Shown here piece after piece: positions 8,817-18,058 of a stretch of 64,000 nucleotides of DNA. Origin of the DNA: Desulfospira joergensenii DSM 10085 (lineage in GTDB: Bacteria; Desulfobacterota; Desulfobacteria; Desulfobacterales; Desulfobacteraceae); assembly GCF_000420085.1 (NCBI RefSeq), contig NZ_ATUG01000001.1:992001-1056000 (forward strand), read 5' to 3'. The notes below the pieces were generated by a model, which was not told the DNA's origin, made no database searches, and saw nothing but the letters and a program-made list of their open reading frames with translations. Every line of letters starts with the position of its first letter. The stretch's first letter is position 1. The position numbers and the translations under genes are program-made.

Positions 8817-9566
8817 TTAAAATGTAAGTGTTTCCCCGTCTGCCGGAATCACCAGACGGGAGGAAGCAACCCCGGCCTTATCCCCTGCCCTGCGCAGATC
8901 CGCCCGCTTAACCGGGCAATGGTCCAGGGCTTCCATGTGGACGGCCACAACAACAGCCTTTTTGGCTACATTGAGCACCTCCAGGGTCTGGTCCGAATCC
9001 ATGATGATGGGATCAAAACCAGGCAGGGTTGCGCCTCCGGAATGGGTGATGATGATGTCCGGACAATGGGTTTGAATCGCGGTTTCCGTTTCCCGGCACC
9101 AGATGGTGTCCCCTGCCCAGTAGATCGTAGGCTCTCCCGGGGCCTGGAAGACAAACCCGGACACCTCTCCCATGCGTTCCAGGATTTCACCTTTTCCATG
9201 TTTTCCCCCGGTCCGGGTCAGGGTGATCCCTTCCCAGATATGGGAGCCTGTAACCGGGAAGACCTTTGTAAATCCGACCTGATCAAACCGGGATCTGTCT
9301 CCGGGCTGGCAGAAAATGGGGATATTCCTGGGCAGAACCTCCTCGGCGGTCTCTTCATAATGATCCGGATGAAGATGGGAGACCATGACACTGTCGATCC
9401 CTTCCAGGATCTCTTCCATGTCCAGGGGAAGATCGACAATGGGATTCTCCTCGATGCCGGCAAAGGACCTTACCCCGTGCCTGGGACAGAGCATGGGGTC
9501 AGTGAGAATTGTCTGTCCTGCATAGGTGATTTTCATGGTTGCATTTCGGATCAGTTGAATTTTCAT
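8817..9566 (-). CDS. MBL-fold metallohydrolase (UlaG/UPF0173-like)
   Basis: The 249-residue protein opens with MKIQLIRNATMKITYAGQ, a typical start of this family. Metal ligands are visible: SHLHPDHYE (HxHxDH), a GKHGKGE histidine region, the Asp of YWAGDTIW, and HMEALDH near the C-terminus. The substrate is unknown. It lies 33 bases downstream of a GlxA-type regulator on the same strand, so the two may be co-transcribed. Confidence 0.85.
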   Translation of the reverse strand: MKIQLIRNATMKITYAGQTILTDPMLCPRHGVRSFAGIEENPIVDLPLDMEEILEGIDSVMVSHLHPDHYEETAEEVLPRNIPIFCQPGDRSRFDQVGFTKVFPVTGSHIWEGITLTRTGGKHGKGEILERMGEVSGFVFQAPGEPTIYWAGDTIWCRETETAIQTHCPDIIITHSGGATLPGFDPIIMDSDQTLEVLNVAKKAVVVAVHMEALDHCPVKRADLRRAGDKAGVASSRLVIPADGETLTF

Positions 9567-9599
9567 GGGTTCTCCTTCATTGAATCATGGGTAACCGGG

Positions 9600-10568
9600 T
9601 TACTCCATAAAGTGGAGCCGGTACTGGGAGGGGGTGATGCCGAAACGCCTTACAAAAGCCCTTCTAAGCCTTTCCTCCCGGCCGAATCCGCTGTCCACGG
9701 CAATGGTTTCCAGGGAATCTGGACAGGTGCCGATGATCTCCCGGGCCCGGTCCAGGCGCAGGCGCTCCAGGTATCTGCCCGGGGTCATCCCGGTGGAGGA
9801 TTTAAAGACCCGGGCAAAGTTGCGCTGGCTCATGGCGGCATATCCGGCCATGTCCTCCACGGAAACGGGCTGATCCAGATTTGAAATCAGCCAGTTATGA
9901 AGTTTTGCGAACCGGGCTCCTGCCGCTTCCTGGGCCTTTAACGGCTGGCTGAACTGGGCCTGGGATCCCGGGCGCCGAAAATAGAGGACCAGGAGCCGGG
10001 CCACTTCCAGAGCAAGGTCCATGCCGAAATCCTCCTCCACCAGGGCCAGGGCCAGATCAATCCCTGCCGTGGCCCCGGCACTGGTATAGATCCGGCCCTC
10101 CCGGGTGAAGATCGCCTCTGAATCGACCTTTACATCGGGATAGGCCCTGGCCAGGTCTTCGGCCGATGCCCAGTGGGTGGTGGTTTTTTTTCCGTCCAGA
10201 ATTCCGGCGGCCGCCAGGATAAAGGCGCCTTCGCAGACCGATACGATCCGCTTGGCCCGGTCTGCCCTTGCCCGGATATATGCCATGAATCCGGAATCAT
10301 TGATTGGGCCTTCCCTGTCGCTGCCCCCGGGAATCAGCAAAGTATCCGAGGAAATGGGATCATTGAGATCCGAATCCGCCACAACCTCAAGGCCGGAACT
10401 CAAGGCAACCGGTCCTTTTTGGATACCGGTAAACCGGGTCTGGTATCCCGAATTTTTCTTTCCCCGTCTTTCAAGGACCTGGGACGCGGTGTGAAAGACC
10501 TCCAGGGGACCTGTGATATCCAGTCCCAACGCATCCGGGAATACAATGAATTCAATTTTATGGGTCAC
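9600..10568 (-). CDS. GlxA-family transcriptional regulator (DJ-1/PfpI domain plus AraC HTH)
   Basis: The protein has 322 residues. The N-terminal DJ-1/PfpI-like domain (residues 1-180) includes the nucleophile-elbow-like VSVCEGAFILAAAG and TTHWASAEDLA. The AraC-type double helix-turn-helix covers residues 220-320, with MSQRNFARVFKSSTGMTPGR and the closing GFGREERLRRAFVRRFG plus SQYR. Such proteins usually regulate neighbouring catabolic genes in response to small metabolites. The next gene on the strand is the MBL hydrolase. Confidence 0.9.
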   Translation of the reverse strand: MTHKIEFIVFPDALGLDITGPLEVFHTASQVLERRGKKNSGYQTRFTGIQKGPVALSSGLEVVADSDLNDPISSDTLLIPGGSDREGPINDSGFMAYIRARADRAKRIVSVCEGAFILAAAGILDGKKTTTHWASAEDLARAYPDVKVDSEAIFTREGRIYTSAGATAGIDLALALVEEDFGMDLALEVARLLVLYFRRPGSQAQFSQPLKAQEAAGARFAKLHNWLISNLDQPVSVEDMAGYAAMSQRNFARVFKSSTGMTPGRYLERLRLDRAREIIGTCPDSLETIAVDSGFGREERLRRAFVRRFGITPSQYRLHFME

Positions 10569-10728
10569 GGGTCAACGCCTCTGGAGTCAATTCTTCCTCA
10601 TTGATTTGAAAAGAGTATGGAGGATTCAGTAAAAGGCTGCAATGACAAAAAAAATGCAATTTCTGCCAAAAAAAATCCATGCGGCTTTTGGAACTGGGCA
10701 TGGGATCTGAAATTCAACAGCCTCGGCC

Positions 10729-11544
10729 CTAGTTGATTTTTTCGTATTGCTCCAGGATTTCCCGGTACCCGGGGGAGGCAATCACCTTTCCAATGGCCCG
10801 GTCTATCTCTTTTATTTTCCCGGCATAGGGGGATTTTTTGCTCAGGAGCAGATGAAAGACAATGGGACCGAATCTGGCCCGGGTGGGAAGGATCTTATCT
10901 GTCAGTCCGTAATTTTTAATCTGGAAACTGGCGGCATAGAGGGGTTCGATGGTGATGTCCGCCCGTTTAAGGGCCAGAAAACGAAAGGCGTTCTCCTCAT
11001 TGGGAACATATATGGTTTTAACACCATACTTATCAATATTGTTTTTATGCCAGCCATTTCCAAAATTGGTCACGGGCGTCAGGTTTAATCGCTTGATATC
11101 CATGCCGGAAGAGATGGTCTGGATGGCATCCAGTCTGGGATGGTCTTTGTAGGTGTATACATAGAGGTAGAGCTGGAGAATGGGGTGCTCACTTTTTATG
11201 GCATATTCAAGGCGCTTGTCCGTGGGCACGGTGACCAGGAAATCCGCAATCCCGGTTTTTACTTTGAGCTGGGCCCTTTTCCATGGTGAAAACTGACAAT
11301 GGAGTTCCCCGCCCAGTTCAACCTCAAAGACCTGTTTCAGGATATCAATGTATAACCCTTTTCTTTCGCCCCGGTCTTCATAGGAAAAAGGCTGCCATTC
11401 AGAACTGGCAAAGGAGATTTTTCCGATTTTATTGTTTTCAGCGGCGGACAGGGAATGGGCAAAACCCAGCATACAGACCAGAAGGGAAAGAATCCGGATG
11501 CACCTGAATCGGGGTAAATATTGTCTTATCAAAATTTGAAGCAT
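10729..11544 (-). CDS. Periplasmic solute-binding protein, SBP_bac_3 type
   Basis: The 271-residue protein starts at ATG 11544, giving a clear signal peptide (LSLLVCMLGFAHSLSAAEN). An upstream in-frame start would bury it. The mature part has the family's opening pattern ASSEWQPFSYEDRGERKGLYIDIL, then the two-lobe architecture ending in a lobe with LLLSKKSPYAGKI. No permease or ATPase lies nearby, so it may serve as a stand-alone sensor-type binding protein. The ligand is unknown. Confidence 0.8.
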   Translation of the reverse strand: MLQILIRQYLPRFRCIRILSLLVCMLGFAHSLSAAENNKIGKISFASSEWQPFSYEDRGERKGLYIDILKQVFEVELGGELHCQFSPWKRAQLKVKTGIADFLVTVPTDKRLEYAIKSEHPILQLYLYVYTYKDHPRLDAIQTISSGMDIKRLNLTPVTNFGNGWHKNNIDKYGVKTIYVPNEENAFRFLALKRADITIEPLYAASFQIKNYGLTDKILPTRARFGPIVFHLLLSKKSPYAGKIKEIDRAIGKVIASPGYREILEQYEKIN

Positions 11545-11656
11545 TTTAATGGGTGTTACCGCCCCAAACCCTTTGTAAAAAATGGGGCAATGATTTGAAA
11601 ATAGTATAAACGATTTCTCTTCCCTGAAGTCAAGGGAAATCATCTGCCCCAAAACG

Positions 11657-11687
11657 GAAAAAGGGCCCTGGAATCCAGGACCCTTTT
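11657..11687 (-). terminator. Intrinsic terminator of the TetR-EMO-etfBA operon
   Basis: On the minus strand a 13-bp stem (one G-U pair) with a 3-base loop spans 11687-11659 and is followed by a T-rich tract. It lies 26 bases past the etfA stop. Confidence 0.85.
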
Positions 11688-11712
11688 GCTGATCGTGCTG
11701 GTTTAGACCGGT

Positions 11713-12681
11713 TTAGAGATCTTCAATGGCCTCGGTGAGTTCGGGCATGAACGCAAGGATATCCTCGACGATTCCCAGGTCAGCCACCTGGAAGATGGGG
11801 GCCTTGGGATTCTTGTTCACGGCCACGATAAAGGGATTGCCCTTGATCCCGCCCATGTGCTGGAAGGAGCCGGAAATCCCCATGGCCATGTAGACTTTGG
11901 GTTTGACGGTCTGACCCGAGGTCCCGACCTGGCGGGATTTTTCCAGCCATTTGGCATCCACGATGGGCCGGGAGCAGGAGACAACGGCCTTCATGGCATC
12001 GGCCAGTTCCTGGGCCACTTCGATGTTTTCCTCATCCTCAATTCCCCGTCCGATGGAGACCAGGACGTCGGACTTGGTGATATCCACATCCCCGGCTTCC
12101 GCCTCCACCACTTCCAGAAACTTCCGGCTGGAGGAAAGGTCTCCGGCTTCCCCGGATTTATCCACAACGGATCCGCCGGCATCGGCCCCGTCAACCGGAG
12201 CAAAAGAGCCCGGCCGAATGGTCATGACGGCGCCGGCTGAAATATCAATCGTCACATGGGTGGAAACCGCACCGCCCAGTTCCTGGCGGACCGCCTTGAG
12301 AACAGACCCGTCCACGCCCTGAAAATCAACGATATCTGCGGCATAGGCAGAGCCCATTTTCACGGACAGGCCTGGAGCCAGGTCCATGCCCAGGGTATCA
12401 TGGCCGACCAGGACAACGGCATCAGCCGGGAGGACATGGGTCAGGGCTTTGCGGATAATCTCCCCGTTGGGATAGGCCAGATCGGCATGGTCGATCTTGA
12501 TGACTTCACCATAGATCTTGGCCATTTCCCCGGCCACCTTGTCCAGATCGGCGCCGGAACCGGTGACCACTGCGGTCAGGGAAGCGGCTTCATCGATCTT
12601 CTTTGCAGCGGCAGGGAACTCCAGGGCCACATCTTCTGCACTGCCGTTCTTAAATGGAATATATGCATAGATCTGTGTCAT
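11713..12681 (-). CDS. etfA: Electron transfer flavoprotein alpha subunit
   Basis: The 322-residue protein is of normal length for EtfA. The C-terminal FAD domain carries the family motif GTSGQTVKPKVYMAMGISG followed by QHMGGIKG, the stretch that cradles FAD. The start lies 3 bases after the etfB stop. With EtfB it forms the heterodimer that collects electrons from acyl-CoA dehydrogenases or other flavoenzymes. The gene order EMO-etfB-etfA implies delivery to the quinone pool through the membrane protein upstream. Confidence 0.97.
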   Translation of the reverse strand: MTQIYAYIPFKNGSAEDVALEFPAAAKKIDEAASLTAVVTGSGADLDKVAGEMAKIYGEVIKIDHADLAYPNGEIIRKALTHVLPADAVVLVGHDTLGMDLAPGLSVKMGSAYAADIVDFQGVDGSVLKAVRQELGGAVSTHVTIDISAGAVMTIRPGSFAPVDGADAGGSVVDKSGEAGDLSSSRKFLEVVEAEAGDVDITKSDVLVSIGRGIEDEENIEVAQELADAMKAVVSCSRPIVDAKWLEKSRQVGTSGQTVKPKVYMAMGISGSFQHMGGIKGNPFIVAVNKNPKAPIFQVADLGIVEDILAFMPELTEAIEDL

Positions 12682-12683
12682 GA

Positions 12684-13472
12684 TTAGAGTCCTCCGTTGG
12701 CTTTCAGTTTTTCAATGAGCTTTTCAATGATCTCTTCGGTGGAGCCCTCGAGCATTTCAGCTCCGTCCCCGAGATCGGGTACAAAATAGTCCACGCGTTT
12801 GGTCTTGGCTCCTGCCTCCCCTATGCTGCCGGCGTCCAGCCCCAGGTCTGAGGCTGATTTTTCCGGAATTTCCACCTTGGCCACCTTTCGGATGCCCCGG
12901 ATCCCGACATAGCGGGGTTCGTTGATACCGGTCTGGATGGAAAGAACCGCAGGCAGAGAGATCTCGTTCATCTCCTGGTTTCCGCCTTCGATTTCCCGGC
13001 CCACTTTCAGGGTCTTGTCGTCCACAACCTCAATCTTGTTGACCAGGGACGCATAGGGAAGGTCCAGCATGGCCGCCAGCATTCCCCCTACCTGGCCGGC
13101 TCCTTCATCGGCCTGGGCTCCGGTCAGGATCAGATCGTAGCTTCCCTTTTCGATTTCAGCCTTGAGAATGGCTGCGATGCCCATTCCGTCCGACCCTTCA
13201 AAGGCGTCATCGGTGAGCAGAATGCCGTTGTCGGCACCCATGGCCATTTCCCGGCGCAACACCTCTTCGGACTCATCATCCCCCACGGTGATCACGGTAA
13301 CGCTGCCGCCTTTGTCGTCCACAATCTGGATTGCCTCTTCCACCGCGTAGTTATCCCATTCATTTACCGAATAAACCAAATCGTCACGGTCAAGGTCGTT
13401 GCCTGCGGAATTCAGCTCAAATTCGTTCTCAGCCGTATCCGGAACCCGCTTGACACATACTAAAATTTCCAT
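12684..13472 (-). CDS. etfB: Electron transfer flavoprotein beta subunit
   Basis: The 262-residue protein starts MEILVCVKRVPDT, the characteristic EtfB start, behind AAAGGAGG. The AMP/nucleotide-binding region includes GAQADEGAGQVGG. It is followed within 3 bases by etfA. It forms the second half of the ETF dimer; the upstream membrane Fe-S oxidoreductase is its likely partner. Confidence 0.97.
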   Translation of the reverse strand: MEILVCVKRVPDTAENEFELNSAGNDLDRDDLVYSVNEWDNYAVEEAIQIVDDKGGSVTVITVGDDESEEVLRREMAMGADNGILLTDDAFEGSDGMGIAAILKAEIEKGSYDLILTGAQADEGAGQVGGMLAAMLDLPYASLVNKIEVVDDKTLKVGREIEGGNQEMNEISLPAVLSIQTGINEPRYVGIRGIRKVAKVEIPEKSASDLGLDAGSIGEAGAKTKRVDYFVPDLGDGAEMLEGSTEEIIEKLIEKLKANGGL

Positions 13473-13491
13473 TGTCGCCTCCTTTGATTTT

Positions 13492-13513
13492 ACGGGCCGG
13501 CAAACTGGCCCGT
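13492..13513 (-). other. Intercistronic hairpin between EMO and etfB genes
   Basis: A 7-bp perfect stem ACGGGCC/GGCCCGT with an 8-base loop lies between the EMO stop and the etfB Shine-Dalgarno. On the minus strand it is followed by AAAATC, not by T, so it is not a terminator for this operon. It could be a processing or stabilising element that raises etfBA expression relative to the membrane subunit. Confidence 0.5.
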
Positions 13514-13522
13514 TCTTTTTAT

Positions 13523-15583
13523 CTATAAATGTTGTTCAATCAATTGTGTAAAGTCCATGGCCTCCATCTCCCCTTCCTTTCCCGCCACCTTGATGGCATC
13601 CTGGATATTCACCAGGCAGAAGGGGCAGGCCGTAACAATGACATCGGCCCCGGCCTCGGCAGCCATATTCACCCTCAGCACCCCCATCCGGGTCTCTTCT
13701 TCGGGCTCGTAAAAGAGCATGAGCCCTCCGCCGCCGCAGCAGAAGGACCGGTCCCGGCTCTTTTCCAATTCCACCCGGGTCAGGCCGTCAATGGCATCCA
13801 GGGCAGCCCTGGGATCTTCGTATACTCCGTTGTGACGTCCCAGGTAGCAGGGATCATGGTAGACATAGGTCTTGTCCGGGCTGGTACAGGGTTTAAGGGT
13901 GAGCTGGCCACTGGTGATCTTCTCGGCCACCACCTGGCTGATGTGTTTCACCTGCGGCAGGCCCTTGTAATCGTTTTTCAGGGCATTGTAGGCGTGGGGA
14001 TCAGCCGTCACGATATTGGTCACCCCGGATTCCAGGATGGCCTCGGTATTCTGTTCCTTGAGGTCCTGGAACAGCATTTCCTCGCCGAACCGGAGCACCT
14101 CATGGCCGGAGTCCTTTTCCTCCTTGGCCAGAATTCCGAAATCCACTCCGGCCTTTTCCAGGATGATAGAGGTTCTTCTCGCGATTTCCTGGATATTGTC
14201 GTCATAGGAAGTGATGCTGTCCACGAAATATAGGGTGTCGGCCTTGTCCTTGGCCAGGTTCTTCACCGCATGCTTGGCCTTGAACTCTTTGTCACCGGCC
14301 CAGTCAGCCCGTTTCTTTTCCATCTTGCCATAGGGGTTGCCGCGTTTTTCCAGGGCCTTGAGGGGTTTCTGCAGGGACTGGGGCACCATGCCTTCGTCCA
14401 CCATTCCCCTTCTCAGGTCCACCATCTTATCGATGTACTCGATCCCCAGGGGACACTCTTCTTCACAGGCCCCACAGGTGGTGCAGGACCAGATTTCGTC
14501 CTCGGTATAGATGTCCTCCACCAGGAGGTTGCTCTTATAAATTTCACCGGACAAAGGATAGTTCTTAAATATGAGATCCCTGGCCTTGATGGTGATGAAC
14601 CGGGGGGACAGGGGTCTTCCCACGGCATTGGCCGGGCAATGGTCGCTGCAGCGTCCGCAGTCGGCGCAGGAATAAAAATCAAGCATGTGCTTCCAGGTAA
14701 AATCCTCCAGTTTCTTGACTCCGAAGGATTCCAGGTCATCCAGTTCCTCATCCTCTACCCCGTGGCGGACAGGCTTGATATTTCCCTTTTGCACCCGCAT
14801 GAAAAATACGTTGAATATGGAGGTAATCACATGGAAATGTTTGCCCAAAGGCAGAAAGCAGAGAAAAAAGAAAAAAGCAAGATCATGGACATAGTACATG
14901 AAAATATGAAGCCCCTGCAGAAATTCAGGTGAAGAGGATGTCAAAAGCCGGCTGAAAATCCATACCAGGGACAGGGGAGCCAGAAAATGAATCTGGCCGG
15001 TGTGGTGAAACTCATAGGCGATTTCAGAGGCTTCAAACAGACTTTCCGAAATCATGAGGGTGGAGATGACCCCCAGGACAAAAACAGCCTCGGCCGTATG
15101 GTCTTTCCCGTATTTTGCCGGTACGTCGTACCGTTTGGGCTTGTAGATTCCCCTGCGGATTCCGGCAACGATACAGGCGATGAGAACAAGGGTGGCGGCA
15201 TAGTCCTTGAAAAAATTATACACATGGCCCAGCACCCCTCCGAATCCGGGCAGGACAAACCCGTCGGACATCCCGATGATGACCAGGGAGGAAGACCGGA
15301 TGGAGAGAACCAGAAACCCCGCAAAGATGATGATGTGAAGCACTCCGGCCAGCATATACCGGGGCTGGCGGATCTGACCCAGCCAGACAACCACCAGGTT
15401 TTTCACACGCTGGAAAATATGGTCGAACCGATGATCAGGGGCGGACCTGACCAGGGGCGCCACGCGCCGGGCCATGATATAGGCGAAGAGACCCACACCG
15501 GCTATGGGCAAAGCAACGGACAGGATAAAAGTCGGGAAAAAACCGAACAATTTATAACTTGCCGGACCAATGATTGAATCCAT
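13523..15583 (-). CDS. ETF:(mena)quinone oxidoreductase, membrane Fe-S protein (EMO / FadF type)
   Basis: The protein has 686 residues. The N-terminal 280 residues hold about six membrane segments of NarI-like type that should bind heme and quinone. Two [4Fe-4S] motifs follow: CADCGRCSDHCPANA near residue 306 and CTTCGACEEECPLG near residue 367. Two CCG domains are at the C-terminus, including DPCYLGRHNGVY and SFCCGGGG. This is the architecture of the EMO protein found with etfBA in syntrophs, Geobacter and sulfate reducers. It moves electrons between ETF and menaquinone. It is the first enzyme gene after the TetR regulator. Confidence 0.93.
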   Translation of the reverse strand: MDSIIGPASYKLFGFFPTFILSVALPIAGVGLFAYIMARRVAPLVRSAPDHRFDHIFQRVKNLVVVWLGQIRQPRYMLAGVLHIIIFAGFLVLSIRSSSLVIIGMSDGFVLPGFGGVLGHVYNFFKDYAATLVLIACIVAGIRRGIYKPKRYDVPAKYGKDHTAEAVFVLGVISTLMISESLFEASEIAYEFHHTGQIHFLAPLSLVWIFSRLLTSSSPEFLQGLHIFMYYVHDLAFFFFLCFLPLGKHFHVITSIFNVFFMRVQKGNIKPVRHGVEDEELDDLESFGVKKLEDFTWKHMLDFYSCADCGRCSDHCPANAVGRPLSPRFITIKARDLIFKNYPLSGEIYKSNLLVEDIYTEDEIWSCTTCGACEEECPLGIEYIDKMVDLRRGMVDEGMVPQSLQKPLKALEKRGNPYGKMEKKRADWAGDKEFKAKHAVKNLAKDKADTLYFVDSITSYDDNIQEIARRTSIILEKAGVDFGILAKEEKDSGHEVLRFGEEMLFQDLKEQNTEAILESGVTNIVTADPHAYNALKNDYKGLPQVKHISQVVAEKITSGQLTLKPCTSPDKTYVYHDPCYLGRHNGVYEDPRAALDAIDGLTRVELEKSRDRSFCCGGGGLMLFYEPEEETRMGVLRVNMAAEAGADVIVTACPFCLVNIQDAIKVAGKEGEMEAMDFTQLIEQHL

Positions 15584-15706
15584 GGTTTTTATTCCTCCAA
15601 AATAATTTTTTAAAATTCATTAAATTTGAACTCAAATTGCTTTAGTAAACATGGAGATCGCCGTCAAGCAAAAAGCCTGATTCAGCAAATTTATCAAATT
15701 TATCTA

Positions 15707-16303
15707 CTAACTGCCGTTTACCCGGCCCCGGACGCCGCTTAAGAAAAGGTCCACCAGGGGATCGGCCATGGCCACAAGATCATACCGTCCCTCGGCCGTG
15801 ACCCAGGTGTTGATGACCCCTTCCACAGCCCCCAGGATAAACCGCTTGACCAGCCCCACAAAAAGGTCCTGGCGCATGGAGCCCTCGATCTGTCCCAGTT
15901 CGATGATATCCGACAACAGGTCCAGATACATTTTGGAGATATCCTTGATCTGGGATTCAATGTCCCTTAGGTACCTGACCTCGGACTGGAAGATGATGGC
16001 CATGTGTTTGTCGTTCTGGAATTCTGCCAAATGGCAGCGGATCAGGTTCCTCAATTTATCCTCGGCATTCCGGCCCGACTTCACGGCCTCATTCATCTTC
16101 TGAAAAACGATTTCCGTCTTAAAACTGATGAACTGGTAAAGAATGTCATCCTTGTTCTTAAAATAAAGGTAGAGGGTGCCGTCGGCCACACCGGCCTGGG
16201 CGGCAATCTGGGATATGGTTGCCTTGTGAAACCCGAATTCCGCAAATACAGCACCGGCACTATGAAGGATCTTATGATATTTTTCCGTTTTATTTTTCTG
16301 CAA
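15707..16303 (-). CDS. TetR/AcrR-family regulator, FadR-like
   Basis: The DNA-binding HTH at the N-terminus reads ATISQIAAQAGVADGTLYLY, followed by FKNKDDIL, as in fatty-acid-responsive TetR repressors. I choose TTG at 16303 (198 residues). AGGAAAGG precedes it by about 10 bases. The upstream in-frame ATG at 16378 lies inside an 18-bp palindrome that looks like the operator and would add an unlikely basic leader. It heads the operon with EMO and etfBA, so it probably controls acyl-CoA electron transfer and itself, with acyl-CoA as the expected ligand class. Confidence 0.85.
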   Translation of the reverse strand: MQKNKTEKYHKILHSAGAVFAEFGFHKATISQIAAQAGVADGTLYLYFKNKDDILYQFISFKTEIVFQKMNEAVKSGRNAEDKLRNLIRCHLAEFQNDKHMAIIFQSEVRYLRDIESQIKDISKMYLDLLSDIIELGQIEGSMRQDLFVGLVKRFILGAVEGVINTWVTAEGRYDLVAMADPLVDLFLSGVRGRVNGS

Positions 16304-16365
16304 GCTTTCAGCACCTTTCCTGGTTCGGCGGCGGGGATCGCTTGATCCGTGTACCCAGCCAGTTA

Positions 16366-16383
16366 AATGAATAATCATTCATT
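16366..16383. promoter_or_regulatory. TetR operator 1 (18-bp palindrome)
   Basis: AATGAAT-AATC-ATTCATT is a perfect inverted repeat with a 4-base centre. It lies 62 bases before the preferred TTG start of the TetR gene. It shares ATGAAT-N4-ATTCAT with the second site at 16537 and resembles known FadR-type TetR boxes (TGAATGA...TCATTCA). Confidence 0.75.
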
Positions 16384-16707
16384 ATCTAACATTAGTTTTT
16401 CATAAATGTCAAGCCAAATGAAATTATAATATCCACAAGGCTAAATGAGAATAAATCATTAATTTTCAATTGCTTATAAAATAGAAATCCTGCGGATAAA
16501 TATTTTTTATCCAGATCTCTCCCGGAAAAACAGATCATGAATGACTATTCATTATCCAATTTTTCTTGATTTTACGCTGCTTTCGTGACAGAAAGAGGAC
16601 AGGTTAACCCAAGTGTTCAGCACGCATCTTCGATCTTGATCCGGCGGTATCCGAAGCTCTTTAAGGGAGACATTGATAACCCCCCAAAAGATAAGGAGTA
16701 AACTAGT
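16384..16707. other. Divergent regulatory region between TetR operon and aldolase gene
   Basis: About 320 gene-free bases. The left half (16384-16570) is strongly AT-rich and contains operator 2. The right half ends in AAGGAG nine bases before the aldolase ATG. No small gene or stable hairpin was seen. Confidence 0.6.
16537..16552. promoter_or_regulatory. TetR operator 2 (16-bp palindrome)
   Basis: ATGAAT-GACT-ATTCAT has the same half-sites and spacer length as operator 1, 171 bases away. Its position between the divergent TetR and aldolase genes allows control of either promoter or looping between the two sites. Confidence 0.7.
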
Positions 16708-18000
16708 ATGAATTCATCTATCCAATATTCGGAAGATTTTCTGTCTGCCCTTGATTACGGCAGGCCGCCCAACGTAAAAAAGATATTCCCCAACTCCAAG
16801 GCCCTGATCGTCAGCGGCAAATACGTAGACCAGGCCATGCTCAGGAAAGGCAGTTGCATGACCATTGCCGCCAACGGAAGAAGTTCCTTCGTGATCAGGG
16901 GCGCCCTGGCAGCGGCCCAAAAGGCCAATGCAGCCATCATCATAGAGATTGCACGATCTGAAGGCGGAACCCAGGCCTATTGTGCCGTAAATCTATGGAA
17001 CATCGCCCGGATCACCGATGCGGCCATGAACGAACTGGGCATCACCGTCCCCGTGGCCATCCACGCCGACCATTTCGGTATAAAGACCCCGGCAGATATT
17101 GAACCGGCCAAACCCGAGATCCAGTCCCTGTTTGATGCGGGAATCACCTCCATTGCCATAGATGCCTCCCACATGCCGGATGACCAGAATCTACTGGCCA
17201 ATATCGAGCTCAGCCCCTATATCCCGGACTGGGCAGGTCTTGAAACCGAGGTGGGGGAAATCAAGGGAAAACTGGGACTCTCCACCACCGAGGAAGCCCT
17301 GTTCCTCATCCAGGGACTCAATGCCCACAATATTTTCCCGGACTGGATCGCCCTGAACAACGGCACCACCCACGGAATTGAGCAGAATGATGCCGGTATC
17401 AATGTCGATCTTACGGCCCAGATCCATGAGGCGCTTTCCAAGTATCAGATTTCCGGGGCCCAGCACGGAACCTCGGGGAACAATTCAGACCGGCTCAGGG
17501 AAATCGCCTCCAAAACCCGGACCACCAAAGCCAATGTGGCCACGGCCCTTCAGATGATCTCCTGGGGACTTAAGGTAAACGATTACGGAAATGCCATCCT
17601 GGATGAGAACTCTCAGTTTATCAAGCAGGAGGAGATGGGGGTTTCCCCGGAGATGTGGACCCGGATGCTGGACCATGCCAAAACCAAAGGGCTTAAGGGC
17701 GGCGATTTCAAAAAACTGAACCTTCCCTTTGAATCCGGTCTCCTGGCCCAGTCTGCAGAGATCCGGGAGCGTATGGCCAAGGGAGTGGAAGACTTTGTTT
17801 ACACCCTTCTCAAGGATGTATTCAATGCCGGGGATACCGCACCCATTGTTATAGAGGAGATTTTAAAAACCCAATCCCATAACCCGGGAAGCAAGGCAAA
17901 AAAAATAGAGTCAGACCAGGAATGGACCCGGGAAAAAATCCTGGAAAAGGCGGCGAAAATGGATTCAGACAAGGGTCCTGAGGGAGATTTTGACGATTAA
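16708..18000 (+). CDS. fba: Class II fructose-bisphosphate aldolase
   Basis: The 430-residue zinc enzyme of the class II aldolase family has HADHF near residue 118 (metal ligand His), the dihydroxyacetone-phosphate site region NNGTTHG, and QHGTSGNNS near residue 250. It cleaves or forms fructose 1,6-bisphosphate in glycolysis or gluconeogenesis. The length, longer than E. coli FbaA, and a charged C-terminal tail (residues 385-430) place it in a long subgroup, so another ketose bisphosphate substrate is possible. It appears monocistronic; the next gene has its own sigma-28 promoter. Confidence 0.87.
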   Translation: MNSSIQYSEDFLSALDYGRPPNVKKIFPNSKALIVSGKYVDQAMLRKGSCMTIAANGRSSFVIRGALAAAQKANAAIIIEIARSEGGTQAYCAVNLWNIARITDAAMNELGITVPVAIHADHFGIKTPADIEPAKPEIQSLFDAGITSIAIDASHMPDDQNLLANIELSPYIPDWAGLETEVGEIKGKLGLSTTEEALFLIQGLNAHNIFPDWIALNNGTTHGIEQNDAGINVDLTAQIHEALSKYQISGAQHGTSGNNSDRLREIASKTRTTKANVATALQMISWGLKVNDYGNAILDENSQFIKQEEMGVSPEMWTRMLDHAKTKGLKGGDFKKLNLPFESGLLAQSAEIRERMAKGVEDFVYTLLKDVFNAGDTAPIVIEEILKTQSHNPGSKAKKIESDQEWTREKILEKAAKMDSDKGPEGDFDD

Positions 18001-18009
18001 AAAAAAATT

Positions 18010-18037
18010 TAAAGTTTTAATTTTCCCTTTCCGATAG
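18010..18037 (+). promoter_or_regulatory. Sigma-28 (FliA) promoter of the flgM module
   Basis: TAAAGTTT at 18010-18017 is an exact match to the FliA -35 consensus. TCCGATAG at 18030-18037 matches 6 of 8 of GCCGATAA. The spacer is 12 bases, one more than in enterobacteria. It ends 8 bases before the Shine-Dalgarno AAGGAG (18045) of the DVU0524-like gene. Confidence 0.85.
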
Positions 18038-18058
18038 GGAGTTCAAGGAGAAAATTAA

